Under the pieces are notes generated by a model. It searched no databases and had not been told where the DNA came from. It was given only the letters and a program-made list of their open reading frames with translations. This document shows positions 41,362 to 49,629 of a stretch of DNA of 64,000 nucleotides, piece after piece. The translations under genes and the position numbers were made by a program. How positions within the stretch are numbered: the first letter of the stretch is position 1; every line of letters begins with the position of its first letter. Origin of the DNA: Kineosporia aurantiaca JCM 3230 (GTDB lineage: Bacteria; Actinomycetota; Actinomycetes; Actinomycetales; Kineosporiaceae); the NCBI GenBank assembly GCA_000719025.1, contig JODP01000006.1, forward strand, positions 682,001 through 746,000, written 5' to 3'.

Positions 41362-42335
41362 GCTTCCCGCAGCACCGGCCGCGGCGGCTGCGGGTCAACC
41401 CCGCGGTCCGCCGCCTGGTGGGTGAGTTCCGGCTGCATCCGGCCGATCTCATCCTTCCGGTCTTCGTCAAGGAGGACCTGACCGAACCGCGCCCGTTGTC
41501 CTCGATGCCCGGGGTTTACCAGCACACCCGGGAATCGCTGCGTAAGACCGCCGCCGAGGCGGCCGCGCTCGGGCTCGGCGGGATCATGCTGTTCGGCATC
41601 CCCACGACGAAGGACGCGGTCGGCTCGGGGGCCACGGATCCCGAGGGAATCCTCAACCAGGCCGTGCGGGACGTGCGCCAGGAGGTCGGCGACGCCCTGG
41701 TGGTGATGGCCGACCTCTGCCTGGACGAGTTCACCGACCACGGGCACTGCGGGGTGCTGACCCCCGAGGGCGTGGTGGACAACGACGCCACCCTGGTGCG
41801 CTACGCCGACATGGGCGTGGCGCTGGCCGAGGCCGGGGTCCACATGGTCGGTCCCAGCGGGATGATGGACGGTCAGGTCGCCGCGGTCCGGAAGGCGCTG
41901 GACGAGAAGGGCTTCCAGGACATCTCGATCCTGGCCTACGCGGCCAAGTACGCCTCGGCGTTCTACGGCCCGTTCCGCGAGGCGGTCGAGTCCGAGCTGC
42001 AGGGCGATCGCCGCACGTACCAGCAGGACCCGGCGAACGGCCAGGACGCGCTGCGGGAGGTCGCCCTGGACATTGCCGAGGGCGCCGACATCGTGATGGT
42101 GAAGCCGGCGATGAGCTATCTCGACGTGGTGGCCCGGGTGGCCGACCGGTTCGAGGTCCCGGTGGCGGCGTACCAGATCTCCGGTGAGTACTCGATGATC
42201 GAGGCGGCGGCCGCCAACGGCTGGATCGACCGGGAACGGGCGATCCACGAGTCGCTGCTCTCGATCCGGCGGGCCGGAGCGTCGATCATCCTCACCTATT
42301 GGGCCCTGGAGGTCGCCGGGGCCCTGCGTTCCTGA
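41358..42335 (+). CDS. hemB: delta-aminolevulinic acid dehydratase (porphobilinogen synthase)
   Basis: Condenses two 5-aminolevulinates to porphobilinogen. The 325 residues have LILPVFVKEDL, VMADLCLDEFTDHGHCGVLT (metal-site region), MVGPSGMMDGQV, ILAYAAKYASAFYGPFREA (Schiff-base Lys) and ADIVMVKPAMSYLDVV (second Lys). GTG 41358 overlaps the hemD stop and has a perfect AGGAGG 8 bases upstream; longer in-frame openings inside hemD are not used. A 7-bp hairpin at 42331-42348 spans the stop. Confidence 0.95.
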   Translation: MSFPQHRPRRLRVNPAVRRLVGEFRLHPADLILPVFVKEDLTEPRPLSSMPGVYQHTRESLRKTAAEAAALGLGGIMLFGIPTTKDAVGSGATDPEGILNQAVRDVRQEVGDALVVMADLCLDEFTDHGHCGVLTPEGVVDNDATLVRYADMGVALAEAGVHMVGPSGMMDGQVAAVRKALDEKGFQDISILAYAAKYASAFYGPFREAVESELQGDRRTYQQDPANGQDALREVALDIAEGADIVMVKPAMSYLDVVARVADRFEVPVAAYQISGEYSMIEAAAANGWIDRERAIHESLLSIRRAGASIILTYWALEVAGALRS

Positions 42336-42483
42336 AGAGGACTTCAGGATTTCCGCAGATCGTTCACCCGGACGGCGCCTTTCAACCACCCTGGCCCGGC
42401 CGATCGGGAAAGTGCAGGCCAAACCTGAGGCCTGATTGAACCTCGACCAGAGGTTCCACCCGTTCGGAGCTAGGAGGACGGCG

Positions 42484-42690
42484 ATGACTGTGGGAGCGGT
42501 GAGCAACCAGTACGGGTACGTCGGCACCGGGGGTGTCGATCTGCTCGCAACCATGCAGATGCTGGCTCAGCGGCAGGTGTCCCGGCAGCTGGCGCTCCGG
42601 GCGGCCGAAGCGGCCCAGATGGCCGCGCAGGCCGCCCAGGCGGCGGCGATGCAGGCGATCGGGGCGGGCCGGGTGGATCTGTACCTCTGA
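42484..42690 (+). CDS. small Ala/Gln-rich helical protein
   Basis: A 68-residue protein with ATG 42484 and a perfect AGGAGG ribosome site 6 bases upstream. The N-terminal third is TVGAVSNQYGYVGTGGVDLL. The rest is one long alanine/glutamine-rich helix (QVSRQLALRAAEAAQMAAQA...) ending GRVDLYL. No signal peptide or membrane helix. It lies between hemB and hemL, where I know of no standard gene. An inverted repeat AACCTC-N5-GAGGTT (42439-42455) is in its leader. The pattern is slightly reminiscent of small YjfB-type proteins, with no real support. Confidence 0.65.
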   Translation: MTVGAVSNQYGYVGTGGVDLLATMQMLAQRQVSRQLALRAAEAAQMAAQAAQAAAMQAIGAGRVDLYL

Positions 42691-42720
42691 CCAGCCTCAA
42701 GATCGAAGAAGTAGGTCCCG

Positions 42721-42747
42721 GGACATACGACCCCCCGTCGTAGGTCC
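42721..42747 (+). terminator. hairpin between the small protein gene and hemL
   Basis: GGACATACGAC (42721-42731) pairs with 42737-42747 with one mismatch around a 5-base C loop, 28 bp before hemL. It may be a terminator or a leader element of hemL. Confidence 0.45.
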
Positions 42748-42774
42748 GGGGGCCGGAGCTGGGACACTGCACGG

Positions 42775-44115
42775 GTGACAGACGTCAGTGGGGTCTACCC
42801 GGCCGACGCTCCCGCCTCCCAGGCGCTTTTCGATCGCGCCTCCGCTGTGACACCTGGCGGTGTCAACTCTCCGGTGCGCGCGTTCCGCGCCGTCGGGGGC
42901 ACACCGCGGTTCATGGTCCGGGGCGAGGGGCCTTATCTCTTCGATGCCGATGGGCGGCAGTACGTCGACCTGGTCTGCTCGTGGGGCCCGATGATCCTGG
43001 GGCACGCCCACCCGGCGGTGCTGGAGGCGGTGCGGGCCGCTACGGGATGCGGGTTCTCGTTCGGGACACCGACCGAGGGCGAGGTCGCGCTGGCGGAGGA
43101 GATCGTCTCCCGGGTCGCCCCGGTCGAGCAGCTCCGCCTGGTCTCCAGCGGTACCGAGGCGACGATGAGCGCGATCCGCCTGGCCCGGGGGTTCACCGGC
43201 CGCACCAAGATCGTGAAGTTCGCCGGCTGCTACCACGGCCACGTGGACAGCCTGCTGGCCGCGGCCGGCTCCGGAGTGGCCACCTTCGCCCTGCCGGACA
43301 CCCCCGGAGTCACCGGGGCGGCGGCCGCCGACACGATCGTCCTTCCTTACAACGACCCCGACGCGCTGAAGCAGATCTTCGAGGTGGACGGCGCCGAGAT
43401 CGCCGCCGTGATCACCGAGGCCGCCGCCGGGAACATGGGCGTGGTCCCGCCCAGCCGGGAGTTCGAGGCCGCGCTGCGTGACCTCACCCGGCTGCACGGC
43501 GCGCTGCTGATCTCGGACGAGGTGATGACCGGGTTCCGGGTCTCCCGGTCGGGCTGGCAGGGGCTTTCGGAGTCCGGCCCCGAACCCGACCTGCTCACCT
43601 TCGGCAAGGTGATGGGCGGCGGCTTCCCGGCCGCGGCCTTCGGCGGGCGGGCCGACGTGATGGCCTACCTGGCCCCGGCCGGCCCGGTCTACCAGGCGGG
43701 CACGCTCTCCGGGAACCCGGTGGCGACCGCCGCCGGTCTGGCCACCCTGCAGAACTGCACGGACGAGGTCTACAGCCACCTGCTGGAGACCTCCGGCAAG
43801 CTCGCCTACGCGGTGCGGGACGCGCTGAACGCCGAGGGTGTGCCTCACACCATCCAGTTCGCCGGCTCGATGTTCAGCGTCTTCTTCACCGAGCTGAGCG
43901 CGGTGACGAACTACGACGAGGCCCGGCAGCAGGATCTGCCCGCCTTCGCCGGGTTCTTCCACTCGATGCTCAGCCAGGGCGTCTACCTGCCGCCGAGCGC
44001 CTTCGAGTCGTGGTTCGTCTCGGCCGCACACGACGACGCGGCCCTGGACCGGATCGTCACCGCCCTTCCGGCCGCGGCGAAGGCGGCCGCCAAGGCTGGA
44101 AGGATGGGGCAGTGA
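42775..44115 (+). CDS. hemL: glutamate-1-semialdehyde 2,1-aminomutase
   Basis: PLP enzyme that forms 5-aminolevulinate. The 446 residues carry AVTPGGVNSPVRAFRAVGGT, LVSSGTEATMSAIRLARGFT, FAGCYHGHVDSLLA, LISDEVMTGFRVS (Asp for the PLP pyridine) and LLTFGKVMGGGFPAAAFGGR (PLP Lys). GTG 42775 is preceded by a weak GACACT box. The next gene overlaps by 4 bases, so hemL may head the unit that continues into cytochrome c assembly. Confidence 0.96.
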   Translation: MTDVSGVYPADAPASQALFDRASAVTPGGVNSPVRAFRAVGGTPRFMVRGEGPYLFDADGRQYVDLVCSWGPMILGHAHPAVLEAVRAATGCGFSFGTPTEGEVALAEEIVSRVAPVEQLRLVSSGTEATMSAIRLARGFTGRTKIVKFAGCYHGHVDSLLAAAGSGVATFALPDTPGVTGAAAADTIVLPYNDPDALKQIFEVDGAEIAAVITEAAAGNMGVVPPSREFEAALRDLTRLHGALLISDEVMTGFRVSRSGWQGLSESGPEPDLLTFGKVMGGGFPAAAFGGRADVMAYLAPAGPVYQAGTLSGNPVATAAGLATLQNCTDEVYSHLLETSGKLAYAVRDALNAEGVPHTIQFAGSMFSVFFTELSAVTNYDEARQQDLPAFAGFFHSMLSQGVYLPPSAFESWFVSAAHDDAALDRIVTALPAAAKAAAKAGRMGQ

Positions 44116-44894
44116 CCAGCCCGGAGAACCCGCCCAGCGGTGAGAGCGCCGCGCCGCTGACCAACGCGGAACTGATCCATCCCGATGTGCCACCGGCCCC
44201 GGAGCAACTGCCCGACGTGCCGGTGGCGCTGACCCCGTCGGTGGGCGACGAAGCGAACCACCGCACCGTCGTCCACCTGCTCCGCCACGGGGAGGTGTAC
44301 AACCCGCAGGGCATCTTCTACGGCCGCCTGCCCGGCTTCCGGCTGTCCGAGCTGGGGGAGCGGATGGCCGAGCGGGCCGCCGGTTTCTTCTCCACCCGGG
44401 ACGTGGTGCTGGTGATCGCCTCGCCGATGGAGCGCGCCCAGCAGACCGCCCTGCCGGTGGCCGCCGCGCACGACCTGGAGATCGGCACGGACCCGCGGAT
44501 CACCGAGGGCACCAGCGTGTTCCAGGGCCAGACGTTCGGGGTCGGCGACGGCTCGCTGAAGCACCCGAAACAGTGGTGGCACCTGCGTAACCCGTTCCGG
44601 CCTTCCTGGGGCGAACCGTACGAACAGGTCGCGACCCGGGTGCTGGCCGGCGCGGCGGACGCCCGGGACAAGGCCCGGGGCCACGAGGCGGTCCTGGTCA
44701 GCCATCAGCTGCCGATCTGGATGGGCCGGCTGAAGGTGGAGAACCGGCGGCTGTGGCACGACCCGCGCAAGCGGGAGTGCTCGCTCGCCTCGGTCACCTC
44801 CATCACCTACCACGACGACAAGGCGGTCTCGGTGGCCTACACCGAGCCCTCCCGGGACCTGCTGCCCGGGGCACAGAAAATTGCGGGAGCCTGA
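44112..44894 (+). CDS. histidine phosphatase (phosphoglycerate-mutase-like) family protein
   Basis: A 260-residue protein with the RHG motif in VVHLLRHGEVYNPQGIFYGR, YGRLPGFRLSELGERMAERA, VLVIASPMERAQQTALPVAA (Arg) and EAVLVSHQLPIWMGRL (second His). The first 50 residues are a Pro/Glu-rich lead. The counterpart is Rv0525 between hemL and the thioredoxin-like gene. Substrate unknown. GTG 44112 overlaps the hemL stop (GTGA); the 6-bp gap after it leads to tlpA. Confidence 0.85.
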   Translation: MTSPENPPSGESAAPLTNAELIHPDVPPAPEQLPDVPVALTPSVGDEANHRTVVHLLRHGEVYNPQGIFYGRLPGFRLSELGERMAERAAGFFSTRDVVLVIASPMERAQQTALPVAAAHDLEIGTDPRITEGTSVFQGQTFGVGDGSLKHPKQWWHLRNPFRPSWGEPYEQVATRVLAGAADARDKARGHEAVLVSHQLPIWMGRLKVENRRLWHDPRKRECSLASVTSITYHDDKAVSVAYTEPSRDLLPGAQKIAGA

Positions 44895-44899
44895 CCGAC

Positions 44900-45472
44900 A
44901 TGTTTTTCAGAGGACGAACCCGGGCAGTGACCGTTGCCGCGGCCGGTGCGATCGGGCTGGCGCTGGCGGGCTGTTCGAGTTCGTCCTCGAGCGGCTCGGT
45001 GGCGTCGGACGGCGGGGCGGTCACGGTGATCCCCGCGGCCCAGCGCAAGGCCCCGATCGTGATGTCCGGGGAGACGGTGGAGGGCAAGCCGCTGGACATC
45101 GCCACGCTGCGCGGTAAGCCGCTGGTGATGAATGTCTGGGGCTCGTGGTGCGGACCCTGCCGCAGCGAGGCCCCGGCCCTCGAGGCCGCCTACAAGGACC
45201 TGGCCGCCACCACCAACTTCGTCGGCATCGCCTTCCGGGACACGGTGACCGGGGCCAAGGGCCACGAGAAGGAGTTCGGGATCACCTACCCGAGCCTGTT
45301 CGACAAGGGCAACCTCCTGCTCAGCCTGAACGGCGCGGTGACCTCGCAGTCCATCCCGGTCACCCTGATCCTCGACTCGCAGGGCCGGATCGCCGGCCGC
45401 TACGTCGGCGTGGTCAGCAAGGTGACGCTGGAGGACATGGTGCAGGACGTGGAGAAGGGCACCTCGGCGTGA
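44900..45472 (+). CDS. membrane-anchored thioredoxin-like lipoprotein for cytochrome c maturation
   Basis: A 190-residue TlpA/ResA-type protein. A lipoprotein signal (AVTVAAAGAIGLALAGC) with the lipobox LAGC is followed by a Ser-rich linker and a thioredoxin fold with VMNVWGSWCGPCRSEAPALE (CGPC active site). The cis-Pro lies in SQSIPVTLILDSQGRIAG. It should keep apocytochrome c heme-site cysteines reduced on the outer face, with electrons from CcdA. ATG 44900; GTGA overlap with ccdA. Confidence 0.92.
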   Translation: MFFRGRTRAVTVAAAGAIGLALAGCSSSSSSGSVASDGGAVTVIPAAQRKAPIVMSGETVEGKPLDIATLRGKPLVMNVWGSWCGPCRSEAPALEAAYKDLAATTNFVGIAFRDTVTGAKGHEKEFGITYPSLFDKGNLLLSLNGAVTSQSIPVTLILDSQGRIAGRYVGVVSKVTLEDMVQDVEKGTSA

Positions 45473-46206
45473 CCGGCACCGTGCTGGACGGCCCGCTGCT
45501 GCTGGCCATCCCGATCGCGATCCTGGCCGGCCTGGTCTCGTTCGCCTCGCCCTGCGTCCTGCCCCTGGTTCCCGGTTACCTGGGCTACGTCACCGGCCTC
45601 ACCGGGGAAGACCTGGAACAGCAGCGGCGCGGCCGGATGGTGCTCGGGGTAAGCCTTTTCATCGCCGGCTTCACCGCGGTCTACGTGACCATGGGCTGGG
45701 TCGCCGGGGCGTTGGGACGCTCGCTGCTGGAGTACAACGACACGATCACCCGGGTGCTCGGCGCCGTGGTGATCGTGCTCGGCCTGGTCTTCGCGGGCTT
45801 CGTACCGCGGCTGGGCGCGCTGGAGAAGCGGATGGACGTCCGTCCGGCCGCGGGGTTGGTCGGTGCGCCTCTGCTCGGCGTGGTCTTCGGCCTCGGCTGG
45901 ACCCCCTGCATCGGCCCCACGCTGACCGCGATCGTCTCGATGTCCAGCGGCTTCGGCGACGCCAAGCGCGGCGGCCTGCTGGCCTTCGCCTACTGCGTCG
46001 GCCTGGGCCTGCCCTTCCTGCTGGCCGCGCTCGCCTACCGGCGGGCGATGACGGCGTTCGGCGTGCTGCGCCGGCACCGGGTCGGGATCACCCGCTTCGG
46101 CGGCGCCATGCTCGTCCTGATCGGCGTGCTGCTGGTCTCCGGCGTGTGGGCGCACCTGATCGCGAGCAGTCAGGGCTTCATCGGCGGCTTCGAGCTGGCG
46201 GTCTGA
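45469..46206 (+). CDS. ccdA: cytochrome c biogenesis transmembrane protein CcdA
   Basis: Moves reducing power across the membrane to the TlpA-type protein. The 245 residues have six predicted helices and the two conserved Cys, in LVSFASPCVLPLVPGYLGYV and FGLGWTPCIGPTLTAIV. GTG 45469 overlaps the tlpA stop. A longer in-frame opening inside tlpA is not used. resB follows after 4 bp. Confidence 0.94.
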   Translation: MTGTVLDGPLLLAIPIAILAGLVSFASPCVLPLVPGYLGYVTGLTGEDLEQQRRGRMVLGVSLFIAGFTAVYVTMGWVAGALGRSLLEYNDTITRVLGAVVIVLGLVFAGFVPRLGALEKRMDVRPAAGLVGAPLLGVVFGLGWTPCIGPTLTAIVSMSSGFGDAKRGGLLAFAYCVGLGLPFLLAALAYRRAMTAFGVLRRHRVGITRFGGAMLVLIGVLLVSGVWAHLIASSQGFIGGFELAV

Positions 46207-46210
46207 GCCG

Positions 46211-47992
46211 ATGAGCATCGACGACATCGAACTGCGCCCCGGACAGCGCGACCGCCTCGCCGAGGCGGAGGACCGCGAGGCCCGGATGAGCGGGGGGTCC
46301 TCCGACGGCGAGGGCGGCGAAGGTGGGGGCGGCGGCGGGGGCGGCGACCAGCCGGTCTCCATGCCCCGGCTCGGCCCGATCGGCTGGCTGCGCTGGCTCT
46401 GGCGCCAGCTGACCAGCATGCGCACCGCGCTGATCCTGCTGATGATGCTGGCCCTCGGCGCGATCCCGGGTTCGCTGATCCCGCAGAACCGGATCGACCC
46501 GAGCAAGGTCACCACCTTCGCCGAGGATCATCCGGACCTGACCCCCTGGATCCGGCACTTCGACGGGTTCAACGTCTACGGCTCGCCCTGGTTCTCGGCG
46601 ATCTACATCCTGCTGTTCGTCTCGCTGATCGGCTGCGTGGTGCCGCGCACCCGGCAGCAGTACAAGACGCTGCGGGCGCACCCCCCGCGCGCTCCGCGCC
46701 GGCTGGAGCGGATGCCGGCCTTCGCCCAGACGCACACCACCGCCAGCCCGGACGAGGTGCTCGAGGCCGCCCGCAAGGTGCTGCGCCGCAGGCGCTACCG
46801 GACGTTCTCGCACGACGCCCAGACCCTCTCGGCCAACCGCGGGCTGCTCAGCGAGACCGGCAACCTGCTGTTCCACCTGTCGCTGCTGGGTCTGCTCGGG
46901 GCGATGGCGGTCGGCTCGTTCATCAGCTATTCGGGCCAGAGCGTGGTGGTGGAGGGCGAGACCTGGTCGGACACCCTGCCGCAGTTCGACACCTTCCAGG
47001 CCGGCCGCTCGGTGGACTCGAACGACCTCCCGCCCTACTCGTTCACCCTGAAGAGCTTCACCGCCACCTTCGACGACAAGGCCGGCGGCAACCAGTTCGG
47101 CGCCGCCCGCTCGTTCATCGGCAAGATCGACCTGGTGAAGAAGCCTGGGGCGAAGGCGGTCGAGGACACGATCCAGGTGAACCACCCGCTGGACGTGAAC
47201 GGCGCCCGGGTGTTCCTGGTCGGCAACGGCTACGCGCCGGTGATCACCGTGCACGACGGCAAGGGCAACGAGGTCTGGTCCGGGGCGGTGCCGTTCCTGT
47301 CCACCGACTCGAACTACACCTCCACCGGCGTGATCAAGATGGCGAACGCCAAGCCCAAGCAGCTCGGCCTGTTCGGGGTGTTCCTGCCGACCGAGGGCAC
47401 CGACCCGGCCACCGGCTCGCAGGTCTCGGTCTTCCCGGACGACCAGAACCCGAAGCTCCAGGTCTACGCGTTCACCGGGGACCTGGGCCTGGACGACGGC
47501 GTGGCCCAGTCGGTCTACGTGCTCGACCAGAGCAAGCTGTCCCAGGTGAAGAACGCCGACGGCACCCAGTTCACCAAGATGATCGGGGTCGGCGACACGG
47601 TGAAGCTGCCGGGCGGCAACGGCACCGTGACCTTCGACAGCGTCAAGCGCTATGTGGCGCTGGACGTCCGGTACGACCCGACGAAGACCTACGTCCTGGT
47701 CTTCGCCCTGATGGCCCTGTTCGGCGTGACGAGCTCGTTGTTCATCCGCCGCCGCCGGGTCTGGTTCCGGGCAGTACCTGCCGATGACCGCACCGACGGC
47801 ACCACCGTCGTGAGCATCGGTGGACTGTCCCGGACCGAGGACATGCAACTCGCCGCCGAGGTGCGTGACCTCCTGATCGCCGCGGTGCCGGACCGGGTGG
47901 AACCCACCCCGGCCGGGAGCACTGCGGTAACCGAAAGCACCGAGACCAGCAAGATCGATAAGCCGGCCGAAGACGCGGGCGAAGGAGTCTGA
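46211..47992 (+). CDS. resB: cytochrome c biogenesis protein ResB
   Basis: Half of the System II heme-delivery and ligation complex with CcsA/CcsB. A 593-residue membrane protein with a glycine-rich linker (GGEGGGGGGGGDQPVSMP) and a first helix after LRWLWRQLTSMRTALILLMM. Then come YGSPWFSAIYILLFVSLIGC, NLLFHLSLLGLLGAMAVGSF, a large extracytoplasmic domain, and a last helix TYVLVFALMALFGVTSSLFI. ATG 46211 is 4 bp from ccdA; ccsB follows after 1 bp. Confidence 0.94.
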   Translation: MSIDDIELRPGQRDRLAEAEDREARMSGGSSDGEGGEGGGGGGGGDQPVSMPRLGPIGWLRWLWRQLTSMRTALILLMMLALGAIPGSLIPQNRIDPSKVTTFAEDHPDLTPWIRHFDGFNVYGSPWFSAIYILLFVSLIGCVVPRTRQQYKTLRAHPPRAPRRLERMPAFAQTHTTASPDEVLEAARKVLRRRRYRTFSHDAQTLSANRGLLSETGNLLFHLSLLGLLGAMAVGSFISYSGQSVVVEGETWSDTLPQFDTFQAGRSVDSNDLPPYSFTLKSFTATFDDKAGGNQFGAARSFIGKIDLVKKPGAKAVEDTIQVNHPLDVNGARVFLVGNGYAPVITVHDGKGNEVWSGAVPFLSTDSNYTSTGVIKMANAKPKQLGLFGVFLPTEGTDPATGSQVSVFPDDQNPKLQVYAFTGDLGLDDGVAQSVYVLDQSKLSQVKNADGTQFTKMIGVGDTVKLPGGNGTVTFDSVKRYVALDVRYDPTKTYVLVFALMALFGVTSSLFIRRRRVWFRAVPADDRTDGTTVVSIGGLSRTEDMQLAAEVRDLLIAAVPDRVEPTPAGSTAVTESTETSKIDKPAEDAGEGV

Positions 47993-47993
47993 C

Positions 47994-49007
47994 GTGGGCG
48001 TCAACGAGCATCTGGCGCATTTGAGCAACTACCTGGTGTATTCGGCGATGGCCGCCTACGCCGTGGCCCTGATCGCCTTCGCCGTGGACCTCTCCGGTCG
48101 CGGCCGGGTGGTCACCTCGGCCAGTACCGCCGTCCGGGAGAAGGAGCTGGCCGGCGTCGGTGGGGTCACCATCACCGGCTCGGCCGCGGCCGGCCGGGAA
48201 CTGCCGAGCACCTCGCTGGCGGCCGGCGACCGGGCCGGGGAACGGCGTCAGACGGTGGCGATGGCGATCACCGTCACCTACCTGGCCTTCGCCCTGCACC
48301 TGGGCGCGGTGATCTGCCGCGGCCTGTCGGTGGACCGGGCGCCCTGGGGCAACATGTACGAGTTCTCGCTGAGCGGCTCGGCCGTCGTCATCGGGGTCTA
48401 CCTGGCCTCGCTCTGGCGCGTCGACCTGCGCTTCCTGGGCACCTTCGTGGTCGGCCCGGTGCTGCTCACGCTGGGCCTGGCGGTCGCCGTCTTCTACACC
48501 GACGCCGCCCAGCTGGTGCCCGCCCTGCAGAGCTTCTGGCTGGTCATCCACGTCTCGGTGGCGTTCGTCGCCTCCGCGCTGTTCACCATCGGCTTCTCCC
48601 TGACCGTGCTGCAACTGGTCCAGGACCGGCGCGAGTCGCTGGTCGCGGCGGGCCGGACGCCGACCCGGGGCGCCTTCATGGACAAGCTGCCGACCGCCGA
48701 GGTGCTGGACCGCACGTCCTACCGGATCTACGCGGTCGGCTTCCCGCTCTGGACGTTCACCCTGATGGCCGGGGCGATCTGGGCCGAGAAGGCCTGGGGC
48801 CGCTACTGGAACTGGGACCCGAAGGAGATCTGGAGCTTCGTCATCTGGGTCGCCTACGCCTGCTACCTGCACGCCCGGGCCACCCGTGGCTGGGAGGGCC
48901 GCCGCGCCGCCTACCTGGCCTGCGTCGCCTTCGCCTGCCTGATGTTCAACTGGTTCGGCGTGAACATCTTCTTCTCCGGCCTGCACTCCTACGCGGGCAT
49001 CAAGTAA
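47994..49007 (+). CDS. ccsB: cytochrome c biogenesis heme-handling protein CcsB/CcsA
   Basis: The 337-residue partner of ResB with eight predicted helices. The tryptophan-rich WWD heme motif is WAEKAWGRYWNWDPKEIWSF, and histidines lie in FALHLGAVICRG, FWLVIHVSVAFVA and FSGLHSYAGIK. An extra 50-residue loop after the first helix is Ala/Arg-rich. GTG 47994 is 1 bp after the resB stop. Followed by a strong terminator, so it ends the operon. Confidence 0.94.
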   Translation: MGVNEHLAHLSNYLVYSAMAAYAVALIAFAVDLSGRGRVVTSASTAVREKELAGVGGVTITGSAAAGRELPSTSLAAGDRAGERRQTVAMAITVTYLAFALHLGAVICRGLSVDRAPWGNMYEFSLSGSAVVIGVYLASLWRVDLRFLGTFVVGPVLLTLGLAVAVFYTDAAQLVPALQSFWLVIHVSVAFVASALFTIGFSLTVLQLVQDRRESLVAAGRTPTRGAFMDKLPTAEVLDRTSYRIYAVGFPLWTFTLMAGAIWAEKAWGRYWNWDPKEIWSFVIWVAYACYLHARATRGWEGRRAAYLACVAFACLMFNWFGVNIFFSGLHSYAGIK

Positions 49008-49022
49008 GAGCCTCCTGATTGA

Positions 49023-49058
49023 GGACGACGGTCAGCTCACTCGAGCTGCCCGTCGTCC
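49023..49058 (+). terminator. terminator of the cytochrome c maturation operon
   Basis: A 16-bp stem (49023-49038 with 49043-49058) with one mismatch and an ACTC loop, 15 bp after the ccsB stop. Confidence 0.85.
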
Positions 49059-49068
49059 CCAACCCCCT

Positions 49069-49178
49069 CGTGATCATGGACTTTCGCCCCCGTGATCATG
49101 GAATTTCAGCCCGCCTGGTTCTCCATGATCACGGGGAAAGAAGTCCATGATCACGAGGGGAGGGGCGGCATGATCACG
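49069..49178. repeat. dispersed TGATCA-core palindromic repeat, copy 3
   Basis: CGTGATCATGGA at 49069 and 49091, reverse complements at 49122 and 49144 (again 22 bp apart within each pair), and a partial fifth copy at 49167-49178. Lies between a terminator and the next same-strand gene. Confidence 0.85.
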
Positions 49179-49308
49179 GGGGATGGGGGCGGATGGGGGA
49201 GCTGGGTCTGCGCCGGGCGGGCGGTTTCGGTGAGCCGGGTGGTTCGTTCGTCCGGCCGTACGCCACCGTGGTTCCGACGGCGCCCCGACCCTGAGCGGGT
49301 AGAGCGCC

Positions 49309-49314
49309 TACCAT
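49309..49314 (+). promoter_or_regulatory. -10 box TACCAT for a leaderless PLDc_N-type gene
   Basis: TACCAT, 6 bases, then ATG 49321. Confidence 0.5.
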
Positions 49315-49320
49315 TGGTCA

Positions 49321-49620
49321 ATGGCCAGAGTTCTCTTCGTACTCGCGGTAATCGGCATCACCATCTACGCCCTGATCGACTGCTTCCGCAGCGACGACGG
49401 CGACCTCCGGGCCCTGCCCAAACCGCTGTGGCTCCTGCTGATCGTCCTGGTGCCGCCGTTCGGGGGTCTGGTCTGGATCCTGTTCGGTAATCAGTCCTCG
49501 CCCGGTAACCAGCCGCCGCGCCGGCGGGTGCGCACGGTCGGCCCGGACGACGACCCGGACTTCCTGCGTCAGCTCGACGTGCACCGGCCCAAGCCCCAGC
49601 GGGACGAGGAGGACAAGTAG
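49321..49620 (+). CDS. small membrane protein with PLDc_N-type domain
   Basis: A 99-residue protein: helix 1 MARVLFVLAVIGITIYALID, then RALPKPLWLLLIVLVPPFGG with helix 2 to VWILFG. This is the two-helix phospholipase-D-nuclease N-terminal (PLDc_N) pattern without any PLD catalytic domain. The tail ends in RTVGPDDDPDFLRQL and a charged end. A paralogue with the same GPDDDP(D/E)F tail is at 62718-63098. Converges on the GGDEF-EAL gene with a 9-bp gap. Confidence 0.8.
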   Translation: MARVLFVLAVIGITIYALIDCFRSDDGDLRALPKPLWLLLIVLVPPFGGLVWILFGNQSSPGNQPPRRRVRTVGPDDDPDFLRQLDVHRPKPQRDEEDK

Positions 49621-49629
49621 CCGCCTGGC

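Noticed and set aside
46178..48028. 616-residue reverse open frame over resB
   Set aside because: Shadow of a gene with clear ResB features and operon position.
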